A DNA stretch of 64,000 nucleotides from JACMLD01 sp044223995 (GTDB taxonomy: Bacteria > Bacteroidota > Bacteroidia > Chitinophagales > Chitinophagaceae), in assembly GCA_044223995.1 (NCBI GenBank), contig JBGALE010000001.1, positions 434,001 to 498,000 of the forward strand, written 5' to 3'. The first letter of the stretch is position 1. Each line of letters opens with the position of its first letter. Under the pieces are notes generated by a model. That model did not search any database. It saw nothing but the letters and a program-made list of their open reading frames with translations, and was not told the origin of the DNA. Below are positions 8,193-18,066 of this stretch, piece after piece. Both the position numbers and the translations under genes were made by a program.

Positions 8193-9566
8193 ATGAACGC
8201 AATTATTTTTTCCGCTGTATGGGGTGTACTGATGATGTTTAGCGGCATTTTTGTTTCATCGCGCGCTGCCATCCGTAACCTTGCCATTGCCGGCATGGCT
8301 GCCCTGCTGGTATTGAATATGGCGGAGACAGCACACTTTAGTCTTTTTCATATCGATGTAAAAAACATGCTGCAGTTCAGCCAGTATGGCTTGTTGTTTA
8401 ACAGCATTATATTTGCCGCCACGCTTATTTATTTATTACTCAGTTCAAAAGATGTAGAAGCAGTAGGTGTGAACGTGGCTGAATATTTTGCACTCATCTT
8501 TTTTGTACTCTGCGGTGTGAGTATTGCATCTTCCTTCAATACCCTGCTGATGTTATTCCTCGGTATTGAAATCATTTCTATTCCATTGTATATACTTACG
8601 GGCAGTGACAAACGCAATCTGAAGAGCAATGAAGCCTCTTTGAAATATTTCCTAATGGGTTCCTTCTCCACCGGTGTCATGCTGATGGGTATTGCGCTTA
8701 TTTATGGTGCTACTGGTTCTTTCGGGCTGGAAGCCATGGGTACAGCATCAAAAGGATTTGTACCGGTACTGACAACAGGTTTATTGTTGTTGCTGATATC
8801 AATGTCTTTCAAAGTTTCTGCGGCACCATTTCATTTCTGGACACCTGATGTGTACGATGGTGCACCCACCGTGTTTACCTCCTTCATGGCAACCATTGTA
8901 AAGACGGCCGTATTCATTGCTTTCATCCGTTTGTTTGATGCGGCCTATGGAAGTAATTTGGCACAGTGGAAACTGACAGTTGCTTTTATTATTGCCGCTA
9001 CTTTGTTTATCGGAAATGTAACAGCCGTGTTCCAGCAAAGTGTTAAGCGTATGCTGGCCTATTCAAGCATTGCACAGGCCGGCTTCATGCTGTTTGCACT
9101 GTTTGGATACAATGACATTGCCAAAGAAGGCCTGATCATTTATTCTGCAGCTTACAGCCTTGCCACTATTGGTATTTTCGCGATACTGCTCAAAATGAAA
9201 GATTATACTTTCGACGGCTATAATGGATTGGGTAAATCACAGCCCCTGCTGGCTGCAGTCAATACCATTTGTTTATTGTCACTCGCAGGTATTCCGCTCA
9301 CAGCAGGTTTCTTCGCAAAATATTATATGCTGATGGCAGCCATGAAGAATGGGTCATACCTGTGGCTTGTTGTTTTCGCTGTACTGTGTGCCGCCATCAG
9401 TGTGTATTATTATTTCCGTGTTATTCAGGCCATGTATTTCAAAGAAGGCGATGGCCAAACCATCTCTGTTACGCCTGTATTTAAAACCATCCTGGTGGTC
9501 GTTGCCGGATTGGTAATACTATTGGGTATCTTCCCGCAAATACTCACTTACTACATGTATTTCTAA
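8193..9566 (+). CDS. nuoN: NADH-quinone oxidoreductase subunit N
   Basis: NuoN closes the nuo operon. The 457-residue antiporter-like membrane subunit contains FLGIEIISIPLYILTG (helix-5 Glu), FKVSAAPFHFWTPDVYDGAPT (Lys and the HFW-PDVYxG motif) and RMLAYSSIAQAGFM. Its last four bases overlap the end of the convergent decarboxylase gene on the other strand. No strong terminator hairpin was seen at this junction. Confidence 0.96.
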   Translation: MNAIIFSAVWGVLMMFSGIFVSSRAAIRNLAIAGMAALLVLNMAETAHFSLFHIDVKNMLQFSQYGLLFNSIIFAATLIYLLLSSKDVEAVGVNVAEYFALIFFVLCGVSIASSFNTLLMLFLGIEIISIPLYILTGSDKRNLKSNEASLKYFLMGSFSTGVMLMGIALIYGATGSFGLEAMGTASKGFVPVLTTGLLLLLISMSFKVSAAPFHFWTPDVYDGAPTVFTSFMATIVKTAVFIAFIRLFDAAYGSNLAQWKLTVAFIIAATLFIGNVTAVFQQSVKRMLAYSSIAQAGFMLFALFGYNDIAKEGLIIYSAAYSLATIGIFAILLKMKDYTFDGYNGLGKSQPLLAAVNTICLLSLAGIPLTAGFFAKYYMLMAAMKNGSYLWLVVFAVLCAAISVYYYFRVIQAMYFKEGDGQTISVTPVFKTILVVVAGLVILLGIFPQILTYYMYF

Positions 9567-11041
9567 TTTTTACCTGCTAACAGTTCATCACCTATGGCAA
9601 CGGTTTCTTTTGCAATCAGCCTGAAGTCAGACAGTTTGCTCCGCTGGTTTACGTTGGCAATGCGGATAGCAACACATCCGTTTAGTACAGTAGAAGAAGG
9701 AGACGCAATGCCACGTTCCTGCAATTGTATAATTATTTCTTTATTGAGTTGATTCAATGCTTCGTCGGCAAGTCCTACCTTTTTATATCGGTAACAAACA
9801 ATGTTCATCGTTACCGGTGTGAGCAATTCAAGTTTGGGTTCTTTCTCCACCAGTTCGCTCATGTAGAAGCATTGTTGTATATTTTGACCGATCATCGCAG
9901 CATATTTTTTCAACCCATGTTCCTTGATACTCATCCATACTTTTAATGATTTGAAACCGCGCGACAATTCCATTCCATAGCTATTGTTGGATTCCAACCC
10001 ACCTGCCAGCCCGCGATCGGATTGCACCAGGTAGCTGGGCGTAACAGCAAATGCATCGCGGTGTGCCTGTGCATTTTTAATCAGCACACAGCCTACTTCG
10101 TAAGGCATATACATCCATTTGTGCAGGTCAAAAGCAACGCTGTCCGCTTCTTCTATTGCTTTGAGTGAAGATGCAAACTCAGGTGTAAGTTTTGCCAGTG
10201 CGCCAAATGCCCCGTCAATATGCAGCCACAGGTGATATTTCCTGGATATCTCCAGTAAATCATCCAATGGATCAATTGCGCCGGTATTAACGGTACCGGC
10301 ATTGCCAACAATGCAAAAAGGATAATGGCCAATCAGCAAATCGGCTTCGATGGTGTTGACGAGTTCATTGATATCTATCTGGTAATTGTCATCCACTTTT
10401 ATTTTTCTCACGGCATCAGTGCCCAATCCCAATACTTCTGCCGCTTTCTGCATGCAGCTATGTGTTTCGGTGGAACAGTATAAAAGCATTTGCCCTTTTA
10501 CAGTTCGTACACCTTCCTTTCTTATGTTTTTTTGTAACTGGTGATTTCTTGCCACAGCAAGACCGGTGATATTGGCCATCGACCCGCCGCTTAATAGAAT
10601 GCCGGATGCTTCCATTGGGTAATGGAGCATTTGTTTGCACCAGTCTATTACCTGTTTGTCGATATACATTGCAGCATGTTCGCCGATACCAACATTGGGA
10701 TTCATGCCTGCTGCCAGCAATTCTGCCAACACACCCATCGGCGTGCCAGTGCCCTCTACCCAGGCAAAGAAACGTGGATGGATATTCCCTTTGTAGAAAC
10801 GGAATATATGCTGCCGGAATTCATCGTATACATCTGTTGGTGAGGAAGGCAACAAAGGAATCGGCTGCCCGTAAAAGGCTTTTGTTTCTGCAGGAATTTT
10901 TTTCCATACCGGCTCTTTATGGATGTTTTGCAGCAGGTCCATCACATCATCTATCATCTGGTGACCCAGTGCGCGTATTTCTGTCCAGTCTTTCGGATCG
11001 AGTGTTTGATCAACCTCGTTAGCTGTTGTCAATTTTTCCAT
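9563..11041 (-). CDS. PLP-dependent group II amino-acid decarboxylase
   Basis: The 492-residue cytosolic enzyme belongs to the pyridoxal-dependent decarboxylase family (PF00282), with aromatic-amino-acid and glutamate decarboxylases. It shows SGGSMANITGL near residues 151-161 for phosphate binding. HIDGAFG has the pyridine-contacting Asp near residue 276, and the PLP-lysine motif DLHKWMYMPYEVG has Lys near 308. The substrate cannot be read from sequence; aromatic amino acids are the commonest for this length and the HKWM motif. The ATG at 11041 is chosen over a TTG 57 bases upstream. The gene converges on nuoN and is divergent from the methylase gene. Confidence 0.9.
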   Translation of the reverse strand: MEKLTTANEVDQTLDPKDWTEIRALGHQMIDDVMDLLQNIHKEPVWKKIPAETKAFYGQPIPLLPSSPTDVYDEFRQHIFRFYKGNIHPRFFAWVEGTGTPMGVLAELLAAGMNPNVGIGEHAAMYIDKQVIDWCKQMLHYPMEASGILLSGGSMANITGLAVARNHQLQKNIRKEGVRTVKGQMLLYCSTETHSCMQKAAEVLGLGTDAVRKIKVDDNYQIDINELVNTIEADLLIGHYPFCIVGNAGTVNTGAIDPLDDLLEISRKYHLWLHIDGAFGALAKLTPEFASSLKAIEEADSVAFDLHKWMYMPYEVGCVLIKNAQAHRDAFAVTPSYLVQSDRGLAGGLESNNSYGMELSRGFKSLKVWMSIKEHGLKKYAAMIGQNIQQCFYMSELVEKEPKLELLTPVTMNIVCYRYKKVGLADEALNQLNKEIIIQLQERGIASPSSTVLNGCVAIRIANVNQRSKLSDFRLIAKETVAIGDELLAGKN

Positions 11042-11188
11042 GGAAGTATGTTTCGTTGATGAGGGATCAAAGTTATGATAAGGTTCTTTTTGCTTCAACC
11101 CGAATCTTGCTGACCGGTAAATAGTTTTCCGGATATGGTAAATATTTAATAGAAACGTATCTTCCCGGCGAAGAAAGCAGTAATACTG

Positions 11189-12133
11189 ATGAAGCAGGCA
11201 GACAGCAGACCAATCGTGGCAAAGCCTTTTTTAAAATGGGCCGGCGGTAAGGGCCAGTTGCTGCAGCAGTTTCAACAACTGTATCCAATTTCTTTAAAGC
11301 AACATGGCATCAAAAATTTTTATGAACCATTCCTGGGCAGTGGTGCCGTATTTTTTAATGTAATACAGCAATTTGGTGTAAAGAATTCTTATCTCTATGA
11401 TGTCAATGAAGAATTAATACTGGCATGGACTGTTGTTCAACAGGACGTGCATAAGTTGCTGGAGTTTTTGGAGCGCTATGAAAAATCATACAAAGCACTT
11501 AGTGGATCCCAGCGGGAAGAATACTATTACGAACAACGCACTAATTTTAACCTGCAACGGTTTAATATTGACTACAGCAAATACAGTGACAATTGGATTC
11601 CGCGCGCAGCACAACTGATTTTTTTAAACAGGACCTGCTTCAACGGTTTGTTCCGGGTGAATTCAAAGGGAGAATTCAACACACCCATGGGCGATTATGC
11701 CAATCCCTTGATTTGTGATGAAAGTAATTTAACTGCAGTCTCATCATTATTGGGTAATGCACATATTCAAAAAGCAGGTTATGCCGCAGTATTAAAAGAT
11801 TTGAAACCAGCTTCCTTTGTTTACTTTGATCCACCTTACCGCCCCATCAGCAAAACTGCTGTCTTTACTTCATACAGCAAATTCATCTTTGATGATAAGG
11901 AACAAAAAAAACTAGCTACCCTTTTTAAAGAGTTGGATGCATTGGGCGCCAGCATCATGCTGAGCAATTCTGATCCGAGGAATACCATTCCAGGGGATGA
12001 TTTTTTTGATGAGTTGTACAAGGGGTATCACATCGTTCGGGTAGACGCCAGCCGGAAAATCAATTCCCAGGCAGCCCGGCGCGGCAGCATCCGGGAAATT
12101 GTGGTGACCAACTATGCAGCCGGAATGCCCTAG
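11189..12133 (+). CDS. DNA adenine methylase, D12 class (solitary)
   Basis: The 314-residue protein is an N6-adenine DNA methyltransferase of the Dam/D12 family, which transfers methyl from S-adenosylmethionine to adenine. It has KPFLKWAGGKGQLL (residues 12-25), the SAM-binding FYEPFLGSGAVFF (44-56) and the catalytic DPPY (214-217). RTCFNGLFRVNSKGEFNTPMG (148-168) is typical of the class, as is the C-terminal ending REIVVTNY. No restriction endonuclase gene lies beside it, so it looks like an orphan methylase. GATC is the usual target in this family, but specificity is not readable here. Confidence 0.92.
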   Translation: MKQADSRPIVAKPFLKWAGGKGQLLQQFQQLYPISLKQHGIKNFYEPFLGSGAVFFNVIQQFGVKNSYLYDVNEELILAWTVVQQDVHKLLEFLERYEKSYKALSGSQREEYYYEQRTNFNLQRFNIDYSKYSDNWIPRAAQLIFLNRTCFNGLFRVNSKGEFNTPMGDYANPLICDESNLTAVSSLLGNAHIQKAGYAAVLKDLKPASFVYFDPPYRPISKTAVFTSYSKFIFDDKEQKKLATLFKELDALGASIMLSNSDPRNTIPGDDFFDELYKGYHIVRVDASRKINSQAARRGSIREIVVTNYAAGMP

Positions 12134-12243
12134 GAGCGCGGGTTTGACAGCTTTTCACCTAAAATCCGGGGTATCTTTTTATGATTTTTCCCGTTCATAT
12201 AACTCATTTGCCGGATTCGTGGGGGAATCACTAATTTTAGTAT

Positions 12244-13518
12244 ATGAATATTTTCGACACTTTATCCCTGTCGTACCGCACCATCAGGAGCAATAAATTG
12301 CGCACTGGTATTACTGTTGCCATTATTGCACTGGGTATTGCCTCACTCGTAGGTATACGAACTGCTATTGAGGCCATGACACAAAAGTTTACAGAAAGTT
12401 TCTCCGCCATGGGCGCCAATGGCTTTAGCCTGCGCTACCGGCAGATATGGCGCATGCAAAACAACCAGAGTTCCCAAAAGGAAAAAAAGGGACAGCGAAA
12501 GGAAAAACAGTCCAATCAAAATAAACCGATCACCAAAAGACAGGCAGAAGAATTCAAACAAATATTCAAGTTCCCCGCTAAAGTCGGTTTATCCCTTTGG
12601 GGAAATGGTGGCAACACCGTCGGTTTTGATAATAAAAAAACCAACCCGACGGTACGTATATCCGGTGGCGATGAAAACTATGTTGACCTCAATGGATATA
12701 AAATTGGCGCAGGCAGAAACCTGAATGACCTTGATGTAAGTTCAGGCAGAAATATTTGTCTGCTCGGAAAAGATGTGGCCAGCACGTTATTTGGCGAGAA
12801 TATGGAAAGGCCACTGGAAAAAATTGTCCGCATCAATAATATCCCCTTCCGGGTGATAGGTGTGCTCGAGGAAAAAGGATCTACACTCGGGTTCAGTTGG
12901 GACAATGCAGTAGTTACTTCTTACAACAATGTTCGCCGCTTTTTCAGCAATAATCCCAACGCTTCTTTTAATATTGGCATCAAGGTAGCCAGTGTAAAAA
13001 TGCTGGATGCAGCAATGGGAGAAGCCGAAGCCAATTTCCGTGCGGTTCGTCAATTGACGACTACCGAAGGAAATAATTTTTTAATTGATAAGAGCGATAG
13101 CTTCGTGGACATGCTCATGAAAAACCTGAGTTGGTTGACCATATCTGCTATTGTGATAGGTTTTATAACATTAATGGGTGCTGCCATTGGTTTGATGAAT
13201 ATCATGCTCGTGGCGGTAACCGAGCGCACCAAGGAAGTAGGATTAATAAAAGCCATAGGCGGAAAACAGCGCAATGTACGCGGGCAGTTCCTGTATGAAT
13301 CCATTATCATTAGTTTGCTGGGTGCAGCATTTGGCATATTGATAGGGATTATACTGGGTAACTCTGTGAGTTTACTGATGAAAACAGGATTCGTTGTCCC
13401 CTGGGCCTGGGTTTTCCTTGGTATAATTATATGTTCAATTGTTGGTTTGCTGGCCGGATTATACCCTGCCTTTAAAGCTTCGAGGTTAAACCCGATCGAA
13501 GCGCTTCGCTACGAATAG
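12244..13518 (+). CDS. ABC transporter permease, MacB/FtsX type
   Basis: The 424-residue protein has the MacB layout. An N-terminal helix (residues 19-41) leads to a periplasmic domain of about 250 residues (MacB_PCD), and then come three C-terminal helices of the FtsX domain, near 295-325, 348-375 and 385-410. The motif ERTKEVGLIKAIGGKQRNV is typical of the coupling region between helices 2 and 3. Such permeases act with a MacB/LolD-like ATPase on lipoproteins, peptides or small molecules. No ATPase gene is adjacent, so its partner is encoded elsewhere. The periplasmic domain starts with a Lys/Gln-rich low-complexity stretch near residues 78-95. Confidence 0.9.
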   Translation: MNIFDTLSLSYRTIRSNKLRTGITVAIIALGIASLVGIRTAIEAMTQKFTESFSAMGANGFSLRYRQIWRMQNNQSSQKEKKGQRKEKQSNQNKPITKRQAEEFKQIFKFPAKVGLSLWGNGGNTVGFDNKKTNPTVRISGGDENYVDLNGYKIGAGRNLNDLDVSSGRNICLLGKDVASTLFGENMERPLEKIVRINNIPFRVIGVLEEKGSTLGFSWDNAVVTSYNNVRRFFSNNPNASFNIGIKVASVKMLDAAMGEAEANFRAVRQLTTTEGNNFLIDKSDSFVDMLMKNLSWLTISAIVIGFITLMGAAIGLMNIMLVAVTERTKEVGLIKAIGGKQRNVRGQFLYESIIISLLGAAFGILIGIILGNSVSLLMKTGFVVPWAWVFLGIIICSIVGLLAGLYPAFKASRLNPIEALRYE

Positions 13519-13554
13519 GAAATAATAGTATCGTTTTACTGATATAGATAACTG

Positions 13555-13579
13555 AAAAAGCCGGGATCCCCGGCTTTTT
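13555..13579. terminator. Bidirectional intrinsic terminator after the MacB-like permease
   Basis: A-tract 13555-13559, stem GCCGGG (13560-13565), loop ATC, stem CCCGGC (13569-13574), T-tract 13575-13579. It ends the permease transcript and separates it from the VWA gene. Confidence 0.88.
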
Positions 13580-13672
13580 GCTTTAACAGCTTTTTGGCAT
13601 TAACCGCATGTGCAATACCGCTGACGGTTGCATCTCACCCTCGTTCATCCTTTGCCAACCAAATTAACCATT

Positions 13673-15112
13673 ATGACACGGACAATCGAACTAACCCTGC
13701 TTGCAGCTTTCTGCATCTGTTTAATTTCCTGTTCAACATTTACTTCATCATCTGCTTCGCCTGATCAGTCAGGGCAACAAAACTCCAGCAAAGTAGTAAA
13801 AGAAATTTCCGGAACCGATTCCATGCACCGCGTGCCAATGGATTCTATCGGTGCAGTGAGCTGGCTGAGCCGTTCAGGTAATCCCTACTTCCTGAAAGGT
13901 GCGAATAATGACCTCTATGTGTACATCAATATCCGCGGCAACGACATGGGTACGGCGAAAAAAAGAGCGCCATTAAATATTTCGCTCGTACTGGACAGGA
14001 GCGGTTCCATGCAGGGACAAAAAATAGCCTATGCAAAAAAGGCAGCCAATTTTGTAATCGATCAGTTGAATGGAGATGATATGGCTTCCATCGTAAATTA
14101 TGATGACCAGGTGGAAATAACCAGCGCCAGTCAACCGGTAAAAAATAAAACACTGCTTCACCAAAGAATAAATGAGCTGACTGATCGTGGTGCTACCAAT
14201 TTAACCGGCGGTATGCTGGAAGGATACACACAGGCGAAGAGCACCCGGAAAGACGGTTATGTCAACAGGGTATTGCTACTGACTGATGGCCTCGCCAATG
14301 AGGGAATTACCGATCCGGCAATGATGAGAAAACTGGTGGAAAAAAAATACAATGAAGAAGGCATTGCTTTGTCAACATTCGGTCTGGGCGCCGACTACAA
14401 TGAAGACTTGCTGACACAATTAGCGGAAGTGGGGAGGGCTAATTATTATTTTATCGACAGCCCGGATAAAATACCAACCATATTTGCCAGGGAACTGAAA
14501 GGCTTGCTGAGTGTCGTGGCACAAAATGCCTGGGTGGAAATTAATGTACCACCGCAACTGGAACTGGTAAAAGTATATGGTTACCCGGCTGAAACAAAAG
14601 GGAACAATGTCGTGATAAAATTCAACGATGTATTTACCAGTGATGAAAAGGGAATACTCGTCCGGTTGAAAAGTAAATCGCCCCTGCAGGAAAAAATTAA
14701 TTTGAATTGCCAGTTGCATTATACTGATGCAGCAAGTTTTCAGCAGGTAATAAATCATAAAGAATTGGTTGTTCAGCCGGGCACCGACAGCAAAATGATT
14801 GATAAAAACAAGGATGCGCTGGTGGAAGAAATGATAGCATTGTATGAATCCACTGAACAATTTGAAGAGATTATGAACGATGTGGATGCCGGTAATTATG
14901 AAGCGGCTAAGGTAAAAGCTGATTCTGCAGTGAAATACCTGAAGCTAAAACAGCAGTACACTCCTTCTGCTAAATTAAAAATGCAGGAAGAGAACCTCAA
15001 TAATTACAAAATGAAAGTAGATACCGTGAAAACAATGCGTGAAGAAGAAAAAAGGATGTACCAGAAATCAAATAAATCAGTCAATTATAGTATTAAAAAG
15101 GGAAGGAGTTAA
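13673..15112 (+). CDS. VWA domain lipoprotein
   Basis: The 479-residue protein begins with a lipoprotein signal (MTRTIELTLLAAF...LISC, lipobox Cys20). The VWA domain starts near residue 100 with LVLDRSGSM, which is the DxSxS part of the MIDAS metal site. The later MIDAS Thr lies in GATNLTGG, and LLLTDGLANEG supplies the Asp. A beta-rich region and a C-terminal helical, Lys/Glu-rich tail follow. It resembles the VWFA/YfbK-type surface proteins, and its ligand is unknown. The ATG at 13673 gives a clean signal; a TTG 45 bases upstream does not. Confidence 0.88.
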   Translation: MTRTIELTLLAAFCICLISCSTFTSSSASPDQSGQQNSSKVVKEISGTDSMHRVPMDSIGAVSWLSRSGNPYFLKGANNDLYVYINIRGNDMGTAKKRAPLNISLVLDRSGSMQGQKIAYAKKAANFVIDQLNGDDMASIVNYDDQVEITSASQPVKNKTLLHQRINELTDRGATNLTGGMLEGYTQAKSTRKDGYVNRVLLLTDGLANEGITDPAMMRKLVEKKYNEEGIALSTFGLGADYNEDLLTQLAEVGRANYYFIDSPDKIPTIFARELKGLLSVVAQNAWVEINVPPQLELVKVYGYPAETKGNNVVIKFNDVFTSDEKGILVRLKSKSPLQEKINLNCQLHYTDAASFQQVINHKELVVQPGTDSKMIDKNKDALVEEMIALYESTEQFEEIMNDVDAGNYEAAKVKADSAVKYLKLKQQYTPSAKLKMQEENLNNYKMKVDTVKTMREEEKRMYQKSNKSVNYSIKKGRS

Positions 15113-15114
15113 AC

Positions 15115-15147
15115 AAAAAATCCCGGAGATGTCTCCGGGATTTTTTT
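15115..15147. terminator. Bidirectional terminator between the VWA and zincin genes
   Basis: A-tract 15115-15120, nine-base stem TCCCGGAGA (15121-15129), loop TG, stem TCTCCGGGA (15132-15140), T-tract 15141-15147. It serves the VWA gene from the left and the metalloprotease gene from the right. Confidence 0.92.
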
Positions 15148-15168
15148 ATGTAATGTAATGATGCTGGA

Positions 15169-17739
15169 TTATTTAGGATCCAATATTTTATTAATCCTTT
15201 CCAGTATATCCTGCAAATGATATTTCGTCATCTTATCTGTTGTTCCCGGTAGGGCAGCGCTGATATCAGCCTTCAGGCTGCGCAAGGTTCCTTTGGCTAC
15301 AGAAAGAATATCTGTTTTCTTAGCGTCTACAATTGGTCCAAATGAAATGGTAATACCACCAAAGCTGCCGATAGCAGGGGCAGGTGGGTTTACAATGGAG
15401 CCCAATCTTTCAATAAATGCTTTCTGCAAATTGCGGCGGTATACATCAATTGGTTTGCGGCTGTAAATTTCAGTCCATACACTCTTCTGTAAGTCGCTCA
15501 TAAATTCAGAGAGTGTATAGGCATTGCTGGTACCCAATGCTGCTTCCGTGCTGATCAGCTTACTCATACGGTAAGTATTCAGCAAACTGTTCAACACATT
15601 TTCCATTCTGCCACCAATAAAAGTAACTGGGTCGGTTCCGGTTTTACTGGCAATATCTTTATCGATTAACCAGGTAGGCGTATTGAGTACATTCTTGCTT
15701 AAGAAACTCATTGCTTCCTGCTGGATAGCTTTCGGAACATATTCATACACACCACCGGCTTGTTCAACTTTCTTTGGTGTTTCATAAATACCACCGATAT
15801 TTTTGGCAGCATGGCCCATGTAGCGGCTGAACTGTATTACCACCTCATTGTACAGTTCCTGCAGGTTGCTGTAATCTTCATTGGCAACTTTTGTCCATTC
15901 GGTGAGGTTGGGAACAATGCGCTGCAGGTTCTTGATACCATAGGCGCCTGCTTTCATGGCATTATCACCCAGGTCTTCGTTTTGTGAGCGTGGATCATCG
16001 GGGTTGGTTTCTGTACCAAACCAAAGGCGTTTGTTGTTTTTTAATCTTTCAGTGGTCATTTTATTCAGCAATGCCACTTCGTCTTCGGCGCTGGAAACAG
16101 TATAATATTTTTTATATCCCCACTCAATGGCCCATTTGTCATAGTCGCCGATACGCGGGTATAAACCTTCCGGTTTGATATTATCTTCCGGCTGCGCCAC
16201 ATAGTTGAAACGGGCATAGTCCATAATGGATGGTGTGTGACCATTCGCTTCCACGAAAGCTTTGTCACGAAGTTTTTCCACAGGTACAGTTGAGCTCGAA
16301 CCCCAGTTGTGACGGAGGCCTAATGTGTGACCTACCTCATGCGATGATACAAAACGGATCAGTTGTCCCATCAGTTCATCATCAAACTGCATTTTACGGG
16401 CGCGGGGATCCAGGGGGCTGCACTGGATAAAATACCAGTCCCGCAACAGGTTCATTACATTATGGTACCAGTTGATATGACTTTCCAGGATTTCACCGCT
16501 CCGGGGGTCATGTACATTGGGACCGCTGGCATTGGCTATATCGGATGGTTTGTATACGATGGCGGAATAACGTGCGTCTTCCAGGCTCCAGGTACTGTCT
16601 TCCTGTGGGGTAGGAGCTACCTTGGCCATGATGGCATTTTTGAATCCTGCTTTTTCAAATGCAACCTGCCAGTCGTTGACGCCCTGTATCAGGTAAGGCA
16701 CCCATTTTTTGGGTGTGGCGGGATCAATATAATATACAATCGGTTTTTTGGGTTCCACCAATTCGCCCCGCTTGTATTTTTCTACATCTTCTTCCTTTGG
16801 TTCCAGTTTCCAGCGAACAACCATAGTAACTTCTTTAACACCCTGGGGGTTTGCATCGAAATCGGTATAGGTTCGTGAAAAATAACCAACGCGGGGATCA
16901 AAATAACGCTGTTGCATAGGAGTTTTTGGCAGCAGCAGCAGCGAGCTGTTTATTTCCATGGTCAGCAATTGTCCGCCCGGGGGTGCACCAAAGGGAGAGC
17001 CGGTTTGTGCGGCAGGACCTGCACTTTTGGTATAGGTCTTTACGGTTTTGATCTCAATATTAACCGGGTAGGTCTTTACCGATACCACGTAAGATTTATC
17101 TGTTTGCAATGCACCTACCTGGAACAGTGTTTTCAGGTTGCTCGCAAAATTAAGTACATCATTATCGGTGTTGATATAATTGGTTATTTCAATTACACTT
17201 CCTGTAGAGTCTTTGGAGAAACAGGCAATATCAAATGCTGCGACAATAGGTTGAATATTTGAATTGGTTACCGCGCGGTACATGGCCTGTGTACTGTCTT
17301 TCGACATTTCATCAAAGGAGATTTTCTTCAGGAAAATCTTGTTATTGGGTCCTTTGTCAAATTCTACCACGTTGTTGCCAATCTGGTCGCCCGCATAGCC
17401 GAAGAAGAAATTACGCATGCCTGCAGCAGCCTTCGACAGGCGGTTTACTATCAGGAGGTTCCTGCCCAGCAGGGAATCGGGGATTTCAAAATACCATTTG
17501 TCTTCTACCTTATGTACAGTGAAAAGCCCCTTGCGGGTAATGGCCTTGTCGGTGATAACGTCTTTATACGCTTTGGGGCCGGCTTTGGGCGGAGCAGGAA
17601 GATTTGTGGGAGGCGCGCCGCCATTGGCCGGGGTGACCGGTGTGGTGGTTGGCCTCCTGTCCTGTGCCATTGCAGGCAGCAGACCAGCCACGAGCGCCAG
17701 TACCAAAAGTCTCTTGGGGTTGAAAATTTGGATAATCAT
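15169..17739 (-). CDS. Secreted zinc metalloprotease (DUF5117/DUF5118/DUF4953 type)
   Basis: The 856-residue protein starts with a signal peptide (LLVLALVAGLLPAMAQ, cleavage near residue 26) and a Pro/Thr-rich linker. The zincin motif HEVGHTLGLRH lies at residues 467-477, with His467, His471 and His477 as zinc ligands and Glu468 as catalytic base. The layout of an N-terminal DUF5118 segment, a DUF5117 domain and a catalytic DUF4953-like domain is common in Bacteroidota and Planctomycetes. The protein should act in the periplasm or outside the cell; the substrate is unknown. It is transcribed alone and ends at the shared terminator with the VWA gene. Confidence 0.9.
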   Translation of the reverse strand: MIIQIFNPKRLLVLALVAGLLPAMAQDRRPTTTPVTPANGGAPPTNLPAPPKAGPKAYKDVITDKAITRKGLFTVHKVEDKWYFEIPDSLLGRNLLIVNRLSKAAAGMRNFFFGYAGDQIGNNVVEFDKGPNNKIFLKKISFDEMSKDSTQAMYRAVTNSNIQPIVAAFDIACFSKDSTGSVIEITNYINTDNDVLNFASNLKTLFQVGALQTDKSYVVSVKTYPVNIEIKTVKTYTKSAGPAAQTGSPFGAPPGGQLLTMEINSSLLLLPKTPMQQRYFDPRVGYFSRTYTDFDANPQGVKEVTMVVRWKLEPKEEDVEKYKRGELVEPKKPIVYYIDPATPKKWVPYLIQGVNDWQVAFEKAGFKNAIMAKVAPTPQEDSTWSLEDARYSAIVYKPSDIANASGPNVHDPRSGEILESHINWYHNVMNLLRDWYFIQCSPLDPRARKMQFDDELMGQLIRFVSSHEVGHTLGLRHNWGSSSTVPVEKLRDKAFVEANGHTPSIMDYARFNYVAQPEDNIKPEGLYPRIGDYDKWAIEWGYKKYYTVSSAEDEVALLNKMTTERLKNNKRLWFGTETNPDDPRSQNEDLGDNAMKAGAYGIKNLQRIVPNLTEWTKVANEDYSNLQELYNEVVIQFSRYMGHAAKNIGGIYETPKKVEQAGGVYEYVPKAIQQEAMSFLSKNVLNTPTWLIDKDIASKTGTDPVTFIGGRMENVLNSLLNTYRMSKLISTEAALGTSNAYTLSEFMSDLQKSVWTEIYSRKPIDVYRRNLQKAFIERLGSIVNPPAPAIGSFGGITISFGPIVDAKKTDILSVAKGTLRSLKADISAALPGTTDKMTKYHLQDILERINKILDPK

Positions 17740-18066
17740 GTACTTATTTGTTTAGCGGTGAAATTAATTAAAAGATAATAGTATTTGTTTGGGCTAATAC
17801 AGCAAAGGGAAAATTTTTGTTTAAAAGGAAAAGGCTGATTACAGGGATTTACTTTATCTTACAAGGCCCTTCCAATACCTCCTGCAACAAGGATTTCTGT
17901 GGATAACTAAGTTCGTTGAAAAAGGAAAATACTTATCTTGTGTGCCCTTGCAAAATATTTATTCCAACAACTTGATTTTTGAAAAAGTTTTTTCAGTAGA
18001 ATTGTGTGGTTAAAACACAATGATTGCCAAAAACAAAAAATTGTAAAACACTAAAAACAAACGATC
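17740..18066. other. Intergenic region upstream of exbB
   Basis: This 327-base AT-rich stretch separates two divergent genes and must hold both promoters. TATCTTGT near 17932-17939 is a near match to the TAnnTTTG -7 element, but no well-placed -33 TTTG was found. No ORF, tRNA or strong hairpin was seen. Confidence 0.4.

Noticed and set aside
9563..9566. Four-base overlap of nuoN and the decarboxylase gene as a regulatory arrangement
   Set aside because: Short convergent overlaps are common. There is no sign here of more than compact packing.
16363..16878. Plus-strand ORF of 171 codons inside the metalloprotease gene
   Set aside because: It is antisense to the zincin gene and covers its catalytic region. 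Its composition is that of a shadow frame.
18011..18066. Possible -7 element TAGAATTG upstream of exbB
   Set aside because: It differs from TAnnTTTG at a core position and has no -33 TTTG at a usual distance.
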